From an uncultured Sutterella sp. (GTDB lineage Bacteria; Pseudomonadota; Gammaproteobacteria; Burkholderiales; Burkholderiaceae_F): a stretch of 8,375 nt of DNA. The stretch is from assembly GCA_902493085.1 (NCBI GenBank), contig CABUOH010000037.1, positions 1 through 8,375 of the forward strand. Direction: 5' to 3'. The position numbers were made by a program, and so were the translations under genes. Of this stretch, positions 1 through 5,486 are shown one piece after another. Every line of letters begins with the position of its first letter. The first letter of the stretch is position 1. Under the pieces are notes generated by a model, which saw only the letters and a list, made by a program, of their open reading frames with translations, made no database searches and had not been told where the DNA came from.

Positions 1-509
1 CGTTCGATGCCCTTCGTGACGTCCAATGCAACGATGAGGCCGTTGAGCAGCAGGAAGAGCCACTGGAAGCCGAGCGCCTGAACCGGGTCGGAGACGAAGT
101 CGCCGAAGTGTTTGCCCAGCTCGGCCTGGTCGCTGATGAGGCCCGAACCCGTGGCGGCTTCTGCAAAGTAGGCGAGCGTCCAGCCGCCGATGGCGGAATA
201 AAAGCACAGGACGAGAAAGCCCGTCAGCACGCCGAGATAACCGGCCGGCACCCACGCGCGGCCCGCAAGGTTGCGATAGGCCGTCACGATGCCGCCGCGT
301 CCGGCGCGGCCGAGCGCCACTTCGGCGATCAGCAGGGCGGCGCCCACGGTGAAGGTCATGAGGATGTAGGGAAAGAGAAAGGCGCTGCCGCCGTTCGTGC
401 CGGCCATGTAGGGGAACTTCCAGATGGCGCCGAGCCCGACGGCGGCCCCTGCGCTTGCCAGCACGAAGCCGATTCGACTCGTCCAGGTCTTTCGCTGTTC
501 TCCGGACAT
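1..509 (-). CDS. Sodium-dependent transporter, NSS/SNF family (5' part, cut by window edge)
   Basis: This is the N-terminal 169 codons of an inner-membrane sodium-coupled symporter, probably for an amino acid or related solute; bacterial members are usually about 440-500 aa, so roughly a third is visible. Reading the minus strand from the ATG at 509-507 gives MSGEQRKTWTSRIGFVLASA, followed by the family's TM1 signature GAAVGLGAIWKFPY (residues 21-34), with the unwound-helix glycines at 25 and 27. TM2 spans about 42-66, TM3 about 87-117 and TM4 about 148-164. Tyr104, followed by GGWTLAY, matches the substrate-binding Tyr108 region of LeuT. By alignment to LeuT, Ala28 replaces the Na1 ligand Asn27 and Lys31 replaces the gate Arg30, a pattern known from the YocR/YhdH-like subgroup. 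The start is supported by an AAGGAG box seven bases upstream (517-522 on the plus strand). The substrate cannot be told. The gene is divergent from the SIMPL-domain gene and shows no functional link to the other genes. Confidence 0.93.
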   Translation of the reverse strand, partial: MSGEQRKTWTSRIGFVLASAGAAVGLGAIWKFPYMAGTNGGSAFLFPYILMTFTVGAALLIAEVALGRAGRGGIVTAYRNLAGRAWVPAGYLGVLTGFLVLCFYSAIGGWTLAYFAEAATGSGLISDQAELGKHFGDFVSDPVQALGFQWLFLLLNGLIVALDVTKGIE

Positions 510-516
510 AAATACA

Positions 517-522
517 CTCCTT
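517..522 (-). promoter_or_regulatory. Ribosome binding site of the NSS transporter
   Basis: On the minus strand this is AAGGAG, seven bases before the ATG at 509. It is a near-perfect Shine-Dalgarno sequence and decides the start of the transporter gene. Confidence 0.8.
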
Positions 523-564
523 GATCCGCGCCCGAATCCCTTGAGCGGAAGGTGCGGAAGGCTG

Positions 565-583
565 CGGCGGCCTGATGCCGCCG
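565..583. repeat. GC-rich inverted repeat (hairpin in the transporter leader)
   Basis: A 7-bp perfect stem CGGCGGC (565-571) / GCCGCCG (577-583) encloses the 5-base loop CTGAT. It has no T-tract on the plus strand. If the transporter promoter lies near 603-608, the hairpin sits in the 5' untranslated leader of that mRNA, where it could affect stability or translation. That role is inference; only the inverted repeat is seen. Confidence 0.45.
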
Positions 584-586
584 GAT

Positions 587-609
587 TGACTCTTTTGTGA
601 CTCTTATAA
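587..609. promoter_or_regulatory. Direct repeat with 11-bp period beside a divergent -10 candidate
   Basis: The octamer TGACTCTT occurs at 587-594 and again at 598-605, exactly 11 bp apart (one helical turn). The second copy runs into the palindrome TTATAA (604-609), which can be read as a -10 hexamer on either strand. The minus-strand reading TATAAG (plus positions 603-608) would suit the transporter, but no good -35 is visible upstream of it. The plus-strand reading TATAAA (605-610) has TTGACT at 586-591, but with a spacer of only 13. Tandem half-sites at 11-bp spacing are typical of OmpR/PhoB-type regulators, so this may be an operator. Confidence 0.3.
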
Positions 610-895
610 ACGTCGATTACGCCGTCTGACGCGCGCCCGTGGGATTTTTGTTGGATTGCATTTCTTTGGGCGACGCAGCCGGACTTTGCCTGACTGTAAG
701 AATCGTAACAGGTCGGACGGATTCGCAACTAAGGAAAAAGGCTAATCCGTAGCCGACGGGATCAAAGGACGGGCAGTAAAGAGCGTTTTCAGGACGAAGA
801 CGGCGGGAAATGCGGCGACTCCGCCGAATTCGCCGCGCGCATCGTCAGGCAAGCACTTGTGCGGGCGATGCCAACAACTCGTTGCAAACGGGGTC

Positions 896-923
896 GTGCA
901 AAAGCATCGGACGATCTCATAAT
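896..923 (+). promoter_or_regulatory. Weak sigma-70-type promoter candidate for the SIMPL gene
   Basis: CATAAT at 918-923 matches five of six -10 bases. The hexamer GTGCAA at 896-901 is a poor -35 (three of six) at a 16-base spacing. Transcription would start near 930 and give a leader of about 37 bases before the ATG at 967. Its position is right, but the -35 is weak. Confidence 0.3.
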
Positions 924-966
924 GAAGGAGACATTGCCCTGATGAACACTCCGAGGAGAAGTCCGA

Positions 967-1716
967 ATGAAAAAGACCGTACTTGTCGCCTGCCTGAGCG
1001 CAGTTTGCGCTGCCGCTGCGGCTCCATCCGTCCTTGCGGCTGAGATCGCTGCGGGAAAGGCCGCCATGACGGCGCCCGTGCAGATTTCGATGCAGGGCGA
1101 GGCGAGCATGACCGTTGCCAACGACGAGGCCGTCATCACGTTTGCTGCGGAAAGCCGAAAGGCCGATGCTGAGACCGCCTCAAACGAGGTCGTCGCCCGG
1201 GGAAACGCCGCCATTGAGGCGCTCAAGCGCTTTGCCGACAAGGTCGACGTCAGAACGACGGGTCTTTCGACCAATCCGGTTTATACGCGCGCAAAGGAAG
1301 GCGAAGTGTCGCAGATCGGTGCCTGGGAGGCCCGTGAGACGCTGCGCGTCACGGTCCGCGACGTCAAGGCCGTCTCCGAGGTGCTCGGCGCCGTCGTCGC
1401 CCACATGAACTACGAGGGCGTCGCGTTCCGCGTCTCGGAAAAGGCTGAGCGCGCTCAACGCGACGAGCTTCTCAAGGCGGCCGTGGCCGACGCTCTTCGC
1501 CAGGCCGGCGTCGTCGCCGAGTCGATCGGACGAAAGCCCGCCGACGTGAGCGTTGCGGCGGTGCGCATCGGATCGCACAACGCGGGCGGCCCGCGATACT
1601 ATGCGGCGCCCATGCTCAAGGCCGAGCGTGCGGGCGGCAACTTTGCGCCTGCCGTGAGTGCAGGCACGACCGAGGTGTCGCTCAGCGTCACGCTCGAGGC
1701 CGAACTGCCCCGATAG
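967..1716 (+). CDS. Exported SIMPL-domain (DUF541, YggE-like) protein
   Basis: This 249-aa protein has a Sec signal peptide: MKK, a hydrophobic stretch to about residue 19, and a likely signal peptidase I site after VLA (residue 24) or LAA (25). The mature protein acts in the periplasm or at the outer membrane. Residues about 38-247 form one SIMPL/DUF541 domain. Visible are the opening strand ISMQGEASMTVANDEAVITF, the central TTGLSTNPVYT (97-107) with GAWEARETLRVTV after it, and the closing EVSLSVTLEAEL. Relatives include E. coli YggE and Brucella BP26/OMP28. They have been linked to oxidative-stress tolerance and can form oligomeric rings, but no precise biochemical role is settled. The start is supported by AGGAG at 954-958, eight bases before the ATG. 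The gene stands alone, with a terminator-like hairpin behind it and psd 154 bases downstream. The family call is firm; the function is open. Confidence 0.88.
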   Translation: MKKTVLVACLSAVCAAAAAPSVLAAEIAAGKAAMTAPVQISMQGEASMTVANDEAVITFAAESRKADAETASNEVVARGNAAIEALKRFADKVDVRTTGLSTNPVYTRAKEGEVSQIGAWEARETLRVTVRDVKAVSEVLGAVVAHMNYEGVAFRVSEKAERAQRDELLKAAVADALRQAGVVAESIGRKPADVSVAAVRIGSHNAGGPRYYAAPMLKAERAGGNFAPAVSAGTTEVSLSVTLEAELPR

Positions 1717-1786
1717 GGCGTCCGCCTTCATCGTCGTCCTTCCCGGGCCGGAGTCGCTGCGAAGGCCGTCCTGCGGGGCGGCCGTT

Positions 1787-1825
1787 GCTCGTGCGGTCGA
1801 AAACCGCCCACGAGCCTTCGATTTT
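1787..1825 (+). terminator. Terminator-like hairpin after the SIMPL gene
   Basis: GCTCGTG (1787-1793) pairs with CACGAGC (1809-1815), and the inner CGGT (1794-1797) pairs with ACCG (1803-1806). There is a two-base CC bulge on the 3' side and the loop is CGAAA. A short TTTT lies at 1822-1825, six bases after the stem, which is late and weak for a classical intrinsic terminator. It sits 70 bases after the SIMPL stop codon and just before the psd promoter candidate. Confidence 0.45.
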
Positions 1826-1828
1826 CAT

Positions 1829-1834
1829 TAGAAT
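1829..1834 (+). promoter_or_regulatory. Candidate -10 element for psd
   Basis: TAGAAT matches five of six -10 bases and lies 36 bases before the psd start. No convincing -35 is seen at 16-18 bases upstream; that stretch is the 3' arm of the preceding hairpin. The call therefore rests on the -10 and its position. Confidence 0.3.
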
Positions 1835-1870
1835 GAGCGCACTTTCCACAAGCTCTCTCCGGAGATCGAA

Positions 1871-2518
1871 TTGAACTCGCGAATCTATCCGCATCCCTTC
1901 TTCGCCCGCGAAGGCCGTCCCTTTATCATCGGCACGTTTGCCGCCACGGCCGTGCTCTGGCTTCTCGATTGGCACTTTCTTTCCTTCCTGTCGCTCGTCC
2001 TCTTTGTCTTCTGCGTTCAGTTCTTCCGTGACCCGGCCCGCGAACTTCCGACCGATCCCAAGGCCGTGCTGAGCCCCGTCGACGGCCGGGTGTGCAAGGT
2101 TCAGAAGGCTTCGGATCCGCTGACCGGCGAAGATGCGATGATGATTTCGATCTTCATGAACGTCTTCAACGTTCACAGCCAGAAGTCTCCCGTGTCGGGC
2201 CGCGTCGAGGAAATCGTCTACAAGCCCGGCCTCTTTCTCAACGCCGATCTCGACAAGGCGTCGACTCACAATGAGCGCAACGCCGTGCGCGTCACGACCG
2301 ACGAAGGCCGCAGCGTGACCTTCGTTCAGGTGGCGGGCCTCATCGCACGCCGCATCCTCTGCTACGCCAAGGTCGGCGACCGTCTTGAAAAGGGCGAGCG
2401 CTACGGCTTCATCCGCTTCGGTTCCCGCGTCGACGTCTATCTGCCCCCGGAAGCCGAGATCACCGTTTCGATCGGCGACAAGGTGACGGGCGTGATGTCC
2501 ACGATTGCCCGTCTCTGA
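1871..2518 (+). CDS. psd: Phosphatidylserine decarboxylase proenzyme, short (PSD-A) type
   Basis: The enzyme decarboxylates phosphatidylserine to phosphatidylethanolamine at the inner membrane, the last step of PE synthesis. At 215 aa it has the length of the short PSD-A class found in betaproteobacteria and many other bacteria. Two hydrophobic segments (about 19-33 and 36-52) anchor the N-terminus, followed by QFFRDPARELP, SPVDG (Asp71), NVFNVHSQKSP (His102) and RFGSRVDVYLP. By family knowledge the proenzyme cuts itself between Gly184 and Ser185. Ser185 becomes the pyruvoyl cofactor of the small alpha subunit (about 31 aa), and Asp71/His102/Ser185 would form the self-processing triad. The start codon is TTG at 1871, with a GGAGA box at 1861-1865 only five bases away; no better in-frame start was seen. 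In many relatives psd sits beside pssA; here it is alone, closed by a strong hairpin. Confidence 0.96.
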   Translation: MNSRIYPHPFFAREGRPFIIGTFAATAVLWLLDWHFLSFLSLVLFVFCVQFFRDPARELPTDPKAVLSPVDGRVCKVQKASDPLTGEDAMMISIFMNVFNVHSQKSPVSGRVEEIVYKPGLFLNADLDKASTHNERNAVRVTTDEGRSVTFVQVAGLIARRILCYAKVGDRLEKGERYGFIRFGSRVDVYLPPEAEITVSIGDKVTGVMSTIARL

Positions 2519-2540
2519 GAGACTTCAGAGATTCCTTCCG

Positions 2541-2573
2541 AAGAGCCCGTTCGATCCCGAACGGGCTCTTTCG
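2541..2573 (+). terminator. Strong hairpin terminator after psd
   Basis: A perfect 13-bp stem, AAGAGCCCGTTCG (2541-2553) with its complement at 2558-2570, encloses the 4-base loop ATCC. It begins 23 bases after the psd stop. The stem ends in CTCTT and only one more T follows, so the U-tract is short. The symmetrical A-rich and T-rich feet are usual for intrinsic terminators. It separates psd from the cellulose operon. Confidence 0.75.
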
Positions 2574-2635
2574 CCATCGGCGACGGACATTTTGCGATGG
2601 TCGGCCTTGCAAGAAAATGTAAATGCCTCAAGCGT

Positions 2636-2661
2636 TTGAAAGACCTTTCGGTGTGTATAAA
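2636..2661 (+). promoter_or_regulatory. Distal promoter candidate of the bcs operon
   Basis: TTGAAA (2636-2641, five of six) and TATAAA (2656-2661, five of six) are good hexamers, but the spacer is only 14 bases against the preferred 16-18. It may need an activator, or one of the hexamers may be fortuitous. The -10 lies inside a TGTG-N7-CACA inverted repeat (2652-2666). Transcription from here would give a leader of about 225 bases. Confidence 0.35.
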
Positions 2662-2721
2662 TCACAATGTGTTCGCATCCCCTCGCGCAAAATCATTCTC
2701 GGGCAGGGAAAAATATCCGGC

Positions 2722-2739
2722 TGCAGGCGTCCGCCTGCA
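2722..2739. repeat. 18-base inverted repeat between the two bcs promoter candidates
   Basis: TGCAGGCG (2722-2729) is separated by TC from its exact complement CGCCTGCA (2732-2739). There is no T-run behind it, so it is unlikely to be a terminator. A dimeric regulator operator upstream of the proximal promoter, or an RNA hairpin in a transcript from the distal promoter, are both possible. Confidence 0.5.
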
Positions 2740-2781
2740 CTTTGCTTGTGCACGGCGCTCCGGCGGCGGGTAAATCCCTCC

Positions 2782-2810
2782 TCGAAATCAAGGGGGGAAC
2801 TGAGTAGAAT
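2782..2810 (+). promoter_or_regulatory. Proximal sigma-70-type promoter of the bcs operon
   Basis: TCGAAA at 2782-2787 (four of six) and TAGAAT at 2805-2810 (five of six) are separated by the ideal 17 bases. Transcription would begin near 2817 in an A/T-rich stretch, leaving a leader of about 80 bases before bcsA. This is the best promoter candidate in the window. Confidence 0.5.
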
Positions 2811-2895
2811 CTAACAATTTAACAAGGGCCGCCAGCGCCCTGAGCGAGTCAGGCCGAATCCGCCGGACCGCCGATCCCTTTCCCGTCATCAAGGA

Positions 2896-5463
2896 ATGCT
2901 TCCGACTTCAATCAAGCAGGCGCTCGAGAGCCCCAGGTGCCTCTACAAGACATGGCGCGAGGCCGGCTCCGGCCGCTTTTCCGCGTCGTTCAATCTCGTC
3001 TGCCTTGGCCTGCTCTGGCTCATGGTGCCGCTTGAGAAGGAGCCGCTCGCTTCGCTTTGCCGCAGCAAGGCCTTCTTTTACCCTCAGGTGAACTTTCGTG
3101 CGCCGAGGCTTCTCGATCCGGTCCGGATCATCATTCAGACGCTCTTTCTCATGGCCGTTCTGCCGCCGCGCGGCCACGGCCCGCGCCTTGTGCGCACGCT
3201 CGTCGACGTTCTTCGCGCCGGCGGCGCCCTGATCAATCGAGCGGGCGATGCCTTCGGCGCCGCCGCTCTCAAGTGCGTTCATGCCGTCGTCGATGACGGC
3301 GAGGAGAAAAGGCCCGGAGCACGCAGGCTGCCCGGCTGGGTGCCCGCGCTTTTGCTTGCGCCCGGTCTCGTGCTCGCGGCGCTCTGCATCACGCAGCCCT
3401 TCAATCTGCACGGGCAGGTCGTCTTTCTGGCGCTCATGTTCGTATCCATGATCGTGCTCATGCGCATCCGCGCGCGGATCACGCTCATGCTGCTCTTCGT
3501 GATTTCGTTCGTCGTTTCCGGACGCTACCTCTGGTGGCGATGCACGGCGACCGTGAGCACGGGCAGCGGGCTCGACCTGTTTTTCGGCATTCTGCTCCTT
3601 GCGGCCGAGGTCTACGCCTTCTCCGTGATGGTTCTCGGCTACTTCCAAGTCTGCTGGGTGCTTGACCGCAAGCCGGCGCCGCTTCCCGACGACCGTTCCG
3701 CCTGGCCCCACGTCGACATCTTCATCCCGACCTACAACGAGTCGCTCGACGTGATCAAGCCGACGGTCTACGCGGCGCTCAACATGGACTGGCCTTCCGA
3801 AAAGCTTCACGTGTACGTGCTCGACGACGGCAGCCGCGATTTCATTGAGGCCTTTGCCGAGGCCGCGGGTGCGGGCTACATCAAGCGCGATGAGCACAAT
3901 CACGCCAAGGCCGGCAACATCAACCATGCGATGACCGTCACCAAGGGCGAGTACATCGTGATCTTCGACTGCGACCATGTGCCTTCGAACGACTTTCTCG
4001 TCTCCACGACGGGCTGGCTCGTTCGCGACCCGAAGATCGCGCTCGTTCAGACGCCGCATCACTTCTATTCGCCCGATCCCTTCGAAAAGAACATGCATCT
4101 CGAGCGCGCCATGCCGATCGAGAATTCGCTCTTTCACGACTTCATTCAGAAGGGCAACGACACGTGGAACGCCACGATGTTCTGCGGCTCGAGCGCCGTC
4201 ATGCGCCGAAAGGCGCTTGAGGAGATCGGCGGCATTGCGGTGGAGACCGTGACCGAGGACGCTCACACCTCCCTCAAGCTCAACCGCCGGGGCTGGAATT
4301 CGGCCTTCATCTCGCGCCCCCTCGCATCGGGCCTTTCCACCGAGACGCTCGCCGCGCACATCGGGCAGCGAATCCGCTGGGCGCGCGGCATGATCCAGAT
4401 CTTCCGACTCGACAATCCGATGCTCGGCAAGGGCCTGACGCTTCCGCAGCGCCTGTGCTTCTTCAATGCGATGCTGCACTTCCTGCACGGTCTGCCGCGC
4501 ATCATCTTCCTTCTCGCGCCGCTCCCCTACATGTTTGCGGACATCTACGTGATCTACGCGACGGCGGCCTCGGTCTTTGCCTACGTGATCCCGCACATGG
4601 TGCACACGGCCGTGACGAACTCGATCCTGCAGAAGGGCTACCGGTATCCGTTCCTGGGCGGCGTGTACGAGGCCGTCCTCTCTTGGTACATTCTCATCCC
4701 GACAACGGTCGCGCTCCTTTTCCCGCACTACGGCAAGTTCAACGTCACCGCCAAAGGCGGCACGATCGGCGAGAAGTACCTCGACTGGCACATTTCCTGG
4801 CCCTTCGTCGCGCTCATTGCGCTCAATGCCGTCGGCTTGCTGATAGGTCTTCAAAAGGCCTTCTTCGATCCGGATCCGCAGTATGTAACGCTCGTCATCA
4901 ACCTCGGTTGGATCGTCTACAACCTGATGGTGCTCGGCGCCGCCATGTCGGTCGCCGTCGAGGAGAAGGAGCCGCACCGCTTCCCGCGCGTCGAACTCAA
5001 TCTTCCGCTCGTGTTCGAGACCGCCGACGGCGTTCGTCATGCAGGCCGCACGGTCGAGTACTCTCAGAAGGATCTGCGCGTCCGGGCCGTCGATTCTGCC
5101 TTTCCGACACTTGCGGCCGGCGAGCGGGTAGCCTTCGAATTCGCCGAAGAGACGGGAACCGTTCGCTTTGAGGGCGTCATCTCCGAAGTCGCCGAAGATT
5201 GGGCGGACATCGCCGTCGACCTTCCCGACATGGCTGTTGAGCGCCTCTGGAACAGCGTGACCTTCTCGCGTCGCGGCATGTGGGCCATGAAGTCCGAGGT
5301 CTCGGTCGACGACCGCTTCCTCACGGGCTTCCTGATGCTCGGCCGTCATGCGCTCTACGGCTACCGCTCCATGATCGAATTTTTGCCCGGCCGGATTCTG
5401 CCCGCTGTCCGGGACGCCGTTCTTTCCGTACTGCCGAGGCATCCGGCAGCGAGGAAGTTCTGA
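2896..5463 (+). CDS. bcsA: Cellulose synthase catalytic subunit BcsA with degenerate PilZ domain
   Basis: BcsA polymerises UDP-glucose into beta-1,4-glucan on the cytoplasmic face and pushes the chain through its own membrane channel. At 855 aa it is close to E. coli BcsA (872 aa) and, from memory, aligns along the whole length, including the N-terminus. Membrane helices lie near 32-46, 75-91, 150-166, 174-190, 195-209 and 227-250. The GT2 domain follows (about 270-500), with DD (310-311), DCD (358-360), TED (453-455) and QRIRW (491-495), all intact. Further helices lie at about 524-684, and the gating loop FNVTAK is at 615-620. The C-terminal PilZ domain (about 690-790) has HRFPR (694-698) where RxxxR is expected and EYSQKD (721-726) where [D/N]xSxxG is expected, so c-di-GMP binding is doubtful. 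The ATG is kept because the N-terminus is conserved and no in-frame start lies upstream before the stop at 2812; its AAGGA box directly abuts the ATG, which is poor spacing. It is the first gene of bcsA-bcsB-bcsZ. Confidence 0.96.
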   Translation: MLPTSIKQALESPRCLYKTWREAGSGRFSASFNLVCLGLLWLMVPLEKEPLASLCRSKAFFYPQVNFRAPRLLDPVRIIIQTLFLMAVLPPRGHGPRLVRTLVDVLRAGGALINRAGDAFGAAALKCVHAVVDDGEEKRPGARRLPGWVPALLLAPGLVLAALCITQPFNLHGQVVFLALMFVSMIVLMRIRARITLMLLFVISFVVSGRYLWWRCTATVSTGSGLDLFFGILLLAAEVYAFSVMVLGYFQVCWVLDRKPAPLPDDRSAWPHVDIFIPTYNESLDVIKPTVYAALNMDWPSEKLHVYVLDDGSRDFIEAFAEAAGAGYIKRDEHNHAKAGNINHAMTVTKGEYIVIFDCDHVPSNDFLVSTTGWLVRDPKIALVQTPHHFYSPDPFEKNMHLERAMPIENSLFHDFIQKGNDTWNATMFCGSSAVMRRKALEEIGGIAVETVTEDAHTSLKLNRRGWNSAFISRPLASGLSTETLAAHIGQRIRWARGMIQIFRLDNPMLGKGLTLPQRLCFFNAMLHFLHGLPRIIFLLAPLPYMFADIYVIYATAASVFAYVIPHMVHTAVTNSILQKGYRYPFLGGVYEAVLSWYILIPTTVALLFPHYGKFNVTAKGGTIGEKYLDWHISWPFVALIALNAVGLLIGLQKAFFDPDPQYVTLVINLGWIVYNLMVLGAAMSVAVEEKEPHRFPRVELNLPLVFETADGVRHAGRTVEYSQKDLRVRAVDSAFPTLAAGERVAFEFAEETGTVRFEGVISEVAEDWADIAVDLPDMAVERLWNSVTFSRRGMWAMKSEVSVDDRFLTGFLMLGRHALYGYRSMIEFLPGRILPAVRDAVLSVLPRHPAARKF

Positions 5464-5486
5464 CGGCAAACGCTATTGAGAACAAT

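Larger units (their letters stand above)
510..966. other. Divergent intergenic region, no supported full-length gene
   Basis: These 457 bases separate the leftward transporter from the rightward SIMPL-domain gene. They hold the transporter ribosome binding site, a GC-rich hairpin at 565-583, an 11-bp direct repeat next to a TTATAA palindrome at 587-609, and a small GGCTA/TAGCC hairpin at 740-754. A CATAAT -10 candidate at 918-923 precedes the SIMPL gene. A reading frame opens at 810, but its Arg/Ser/Cys-rich product looks like no known protein and it runs out of frame into the SIMPL gene, so it is not called. No tRNA or recognisable riboswitch was seen. Confidence 0.7.
2571..2895 (+). other. 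Upstream control region of the bcs operon
   Basis: This gene-free stretch of about 325 bases is richer in A/T than its flanks. It holds a promoter candidate at 2636-2661 overlapped by a TGTG/CACA repeat, an 18-base inverted repeat at 2722-2739, a better promoter candidate at 2782-2810, and a small AGGGC/GCCCT hairpin at 2825-2841 in the putative leader. I looked for the conserved core of the GEMM-I c-di-GMP riboswitch and did not find it. A 63-codon reading frame from 2623 shows no recognisable protein and has no good ribosome binding site, so it is not called. Confidence 0.6.

Noticed and set aside
108..524. A 138-codon plus-strand frame opposite the transporter gene
   Set aside because: The minus strand of the same bases encodes an unmistakable NSS transporter; the plus frame shows no known motif.
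1688..2269. A 193-codon antisense frame across psd and the gap before it
   Set aside because: No recognisable domain; it lies opposite the highly conserved psd gene and has the composition of a shadow frame.
2623..2811. A 63-codon frame before bcsA, considered as a BcsR-like small gene
   Set aside because: The translation resembles no BcsR or other known small protein, has no clear ribosome site, and runs through both promoter candidates.
2571..2895. Possible c-di-GMP (GEMM) riboswitch in the bcsA leader
   Set aside because: The conserved core segments of GEMM-I could not be found; only simple inverted repeats are present. A covariance-model search (Rfam GEMM-I and GEMM-II) would settle it.
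2908..5469. An 853-codon open frame antisense to almost all of bcsA
   Set aside because: Its product is rich in Arg/Glu/His/Asp/Gly with no recognisable domain or membrane segment. Such mirror frames arise when a GC-rich gene avoids the codons TTA, CTA and TCA. bcsA on the plus strand explains the sequence fully.
5280..5486. A 69-codon N-terminal extension of bcsB overlapping bcsA
   Set aside because: The extension is Arg/Ser/Pro-rich and would hide the signal peptide that begins at the ATG at 5487. The later start fits the family.
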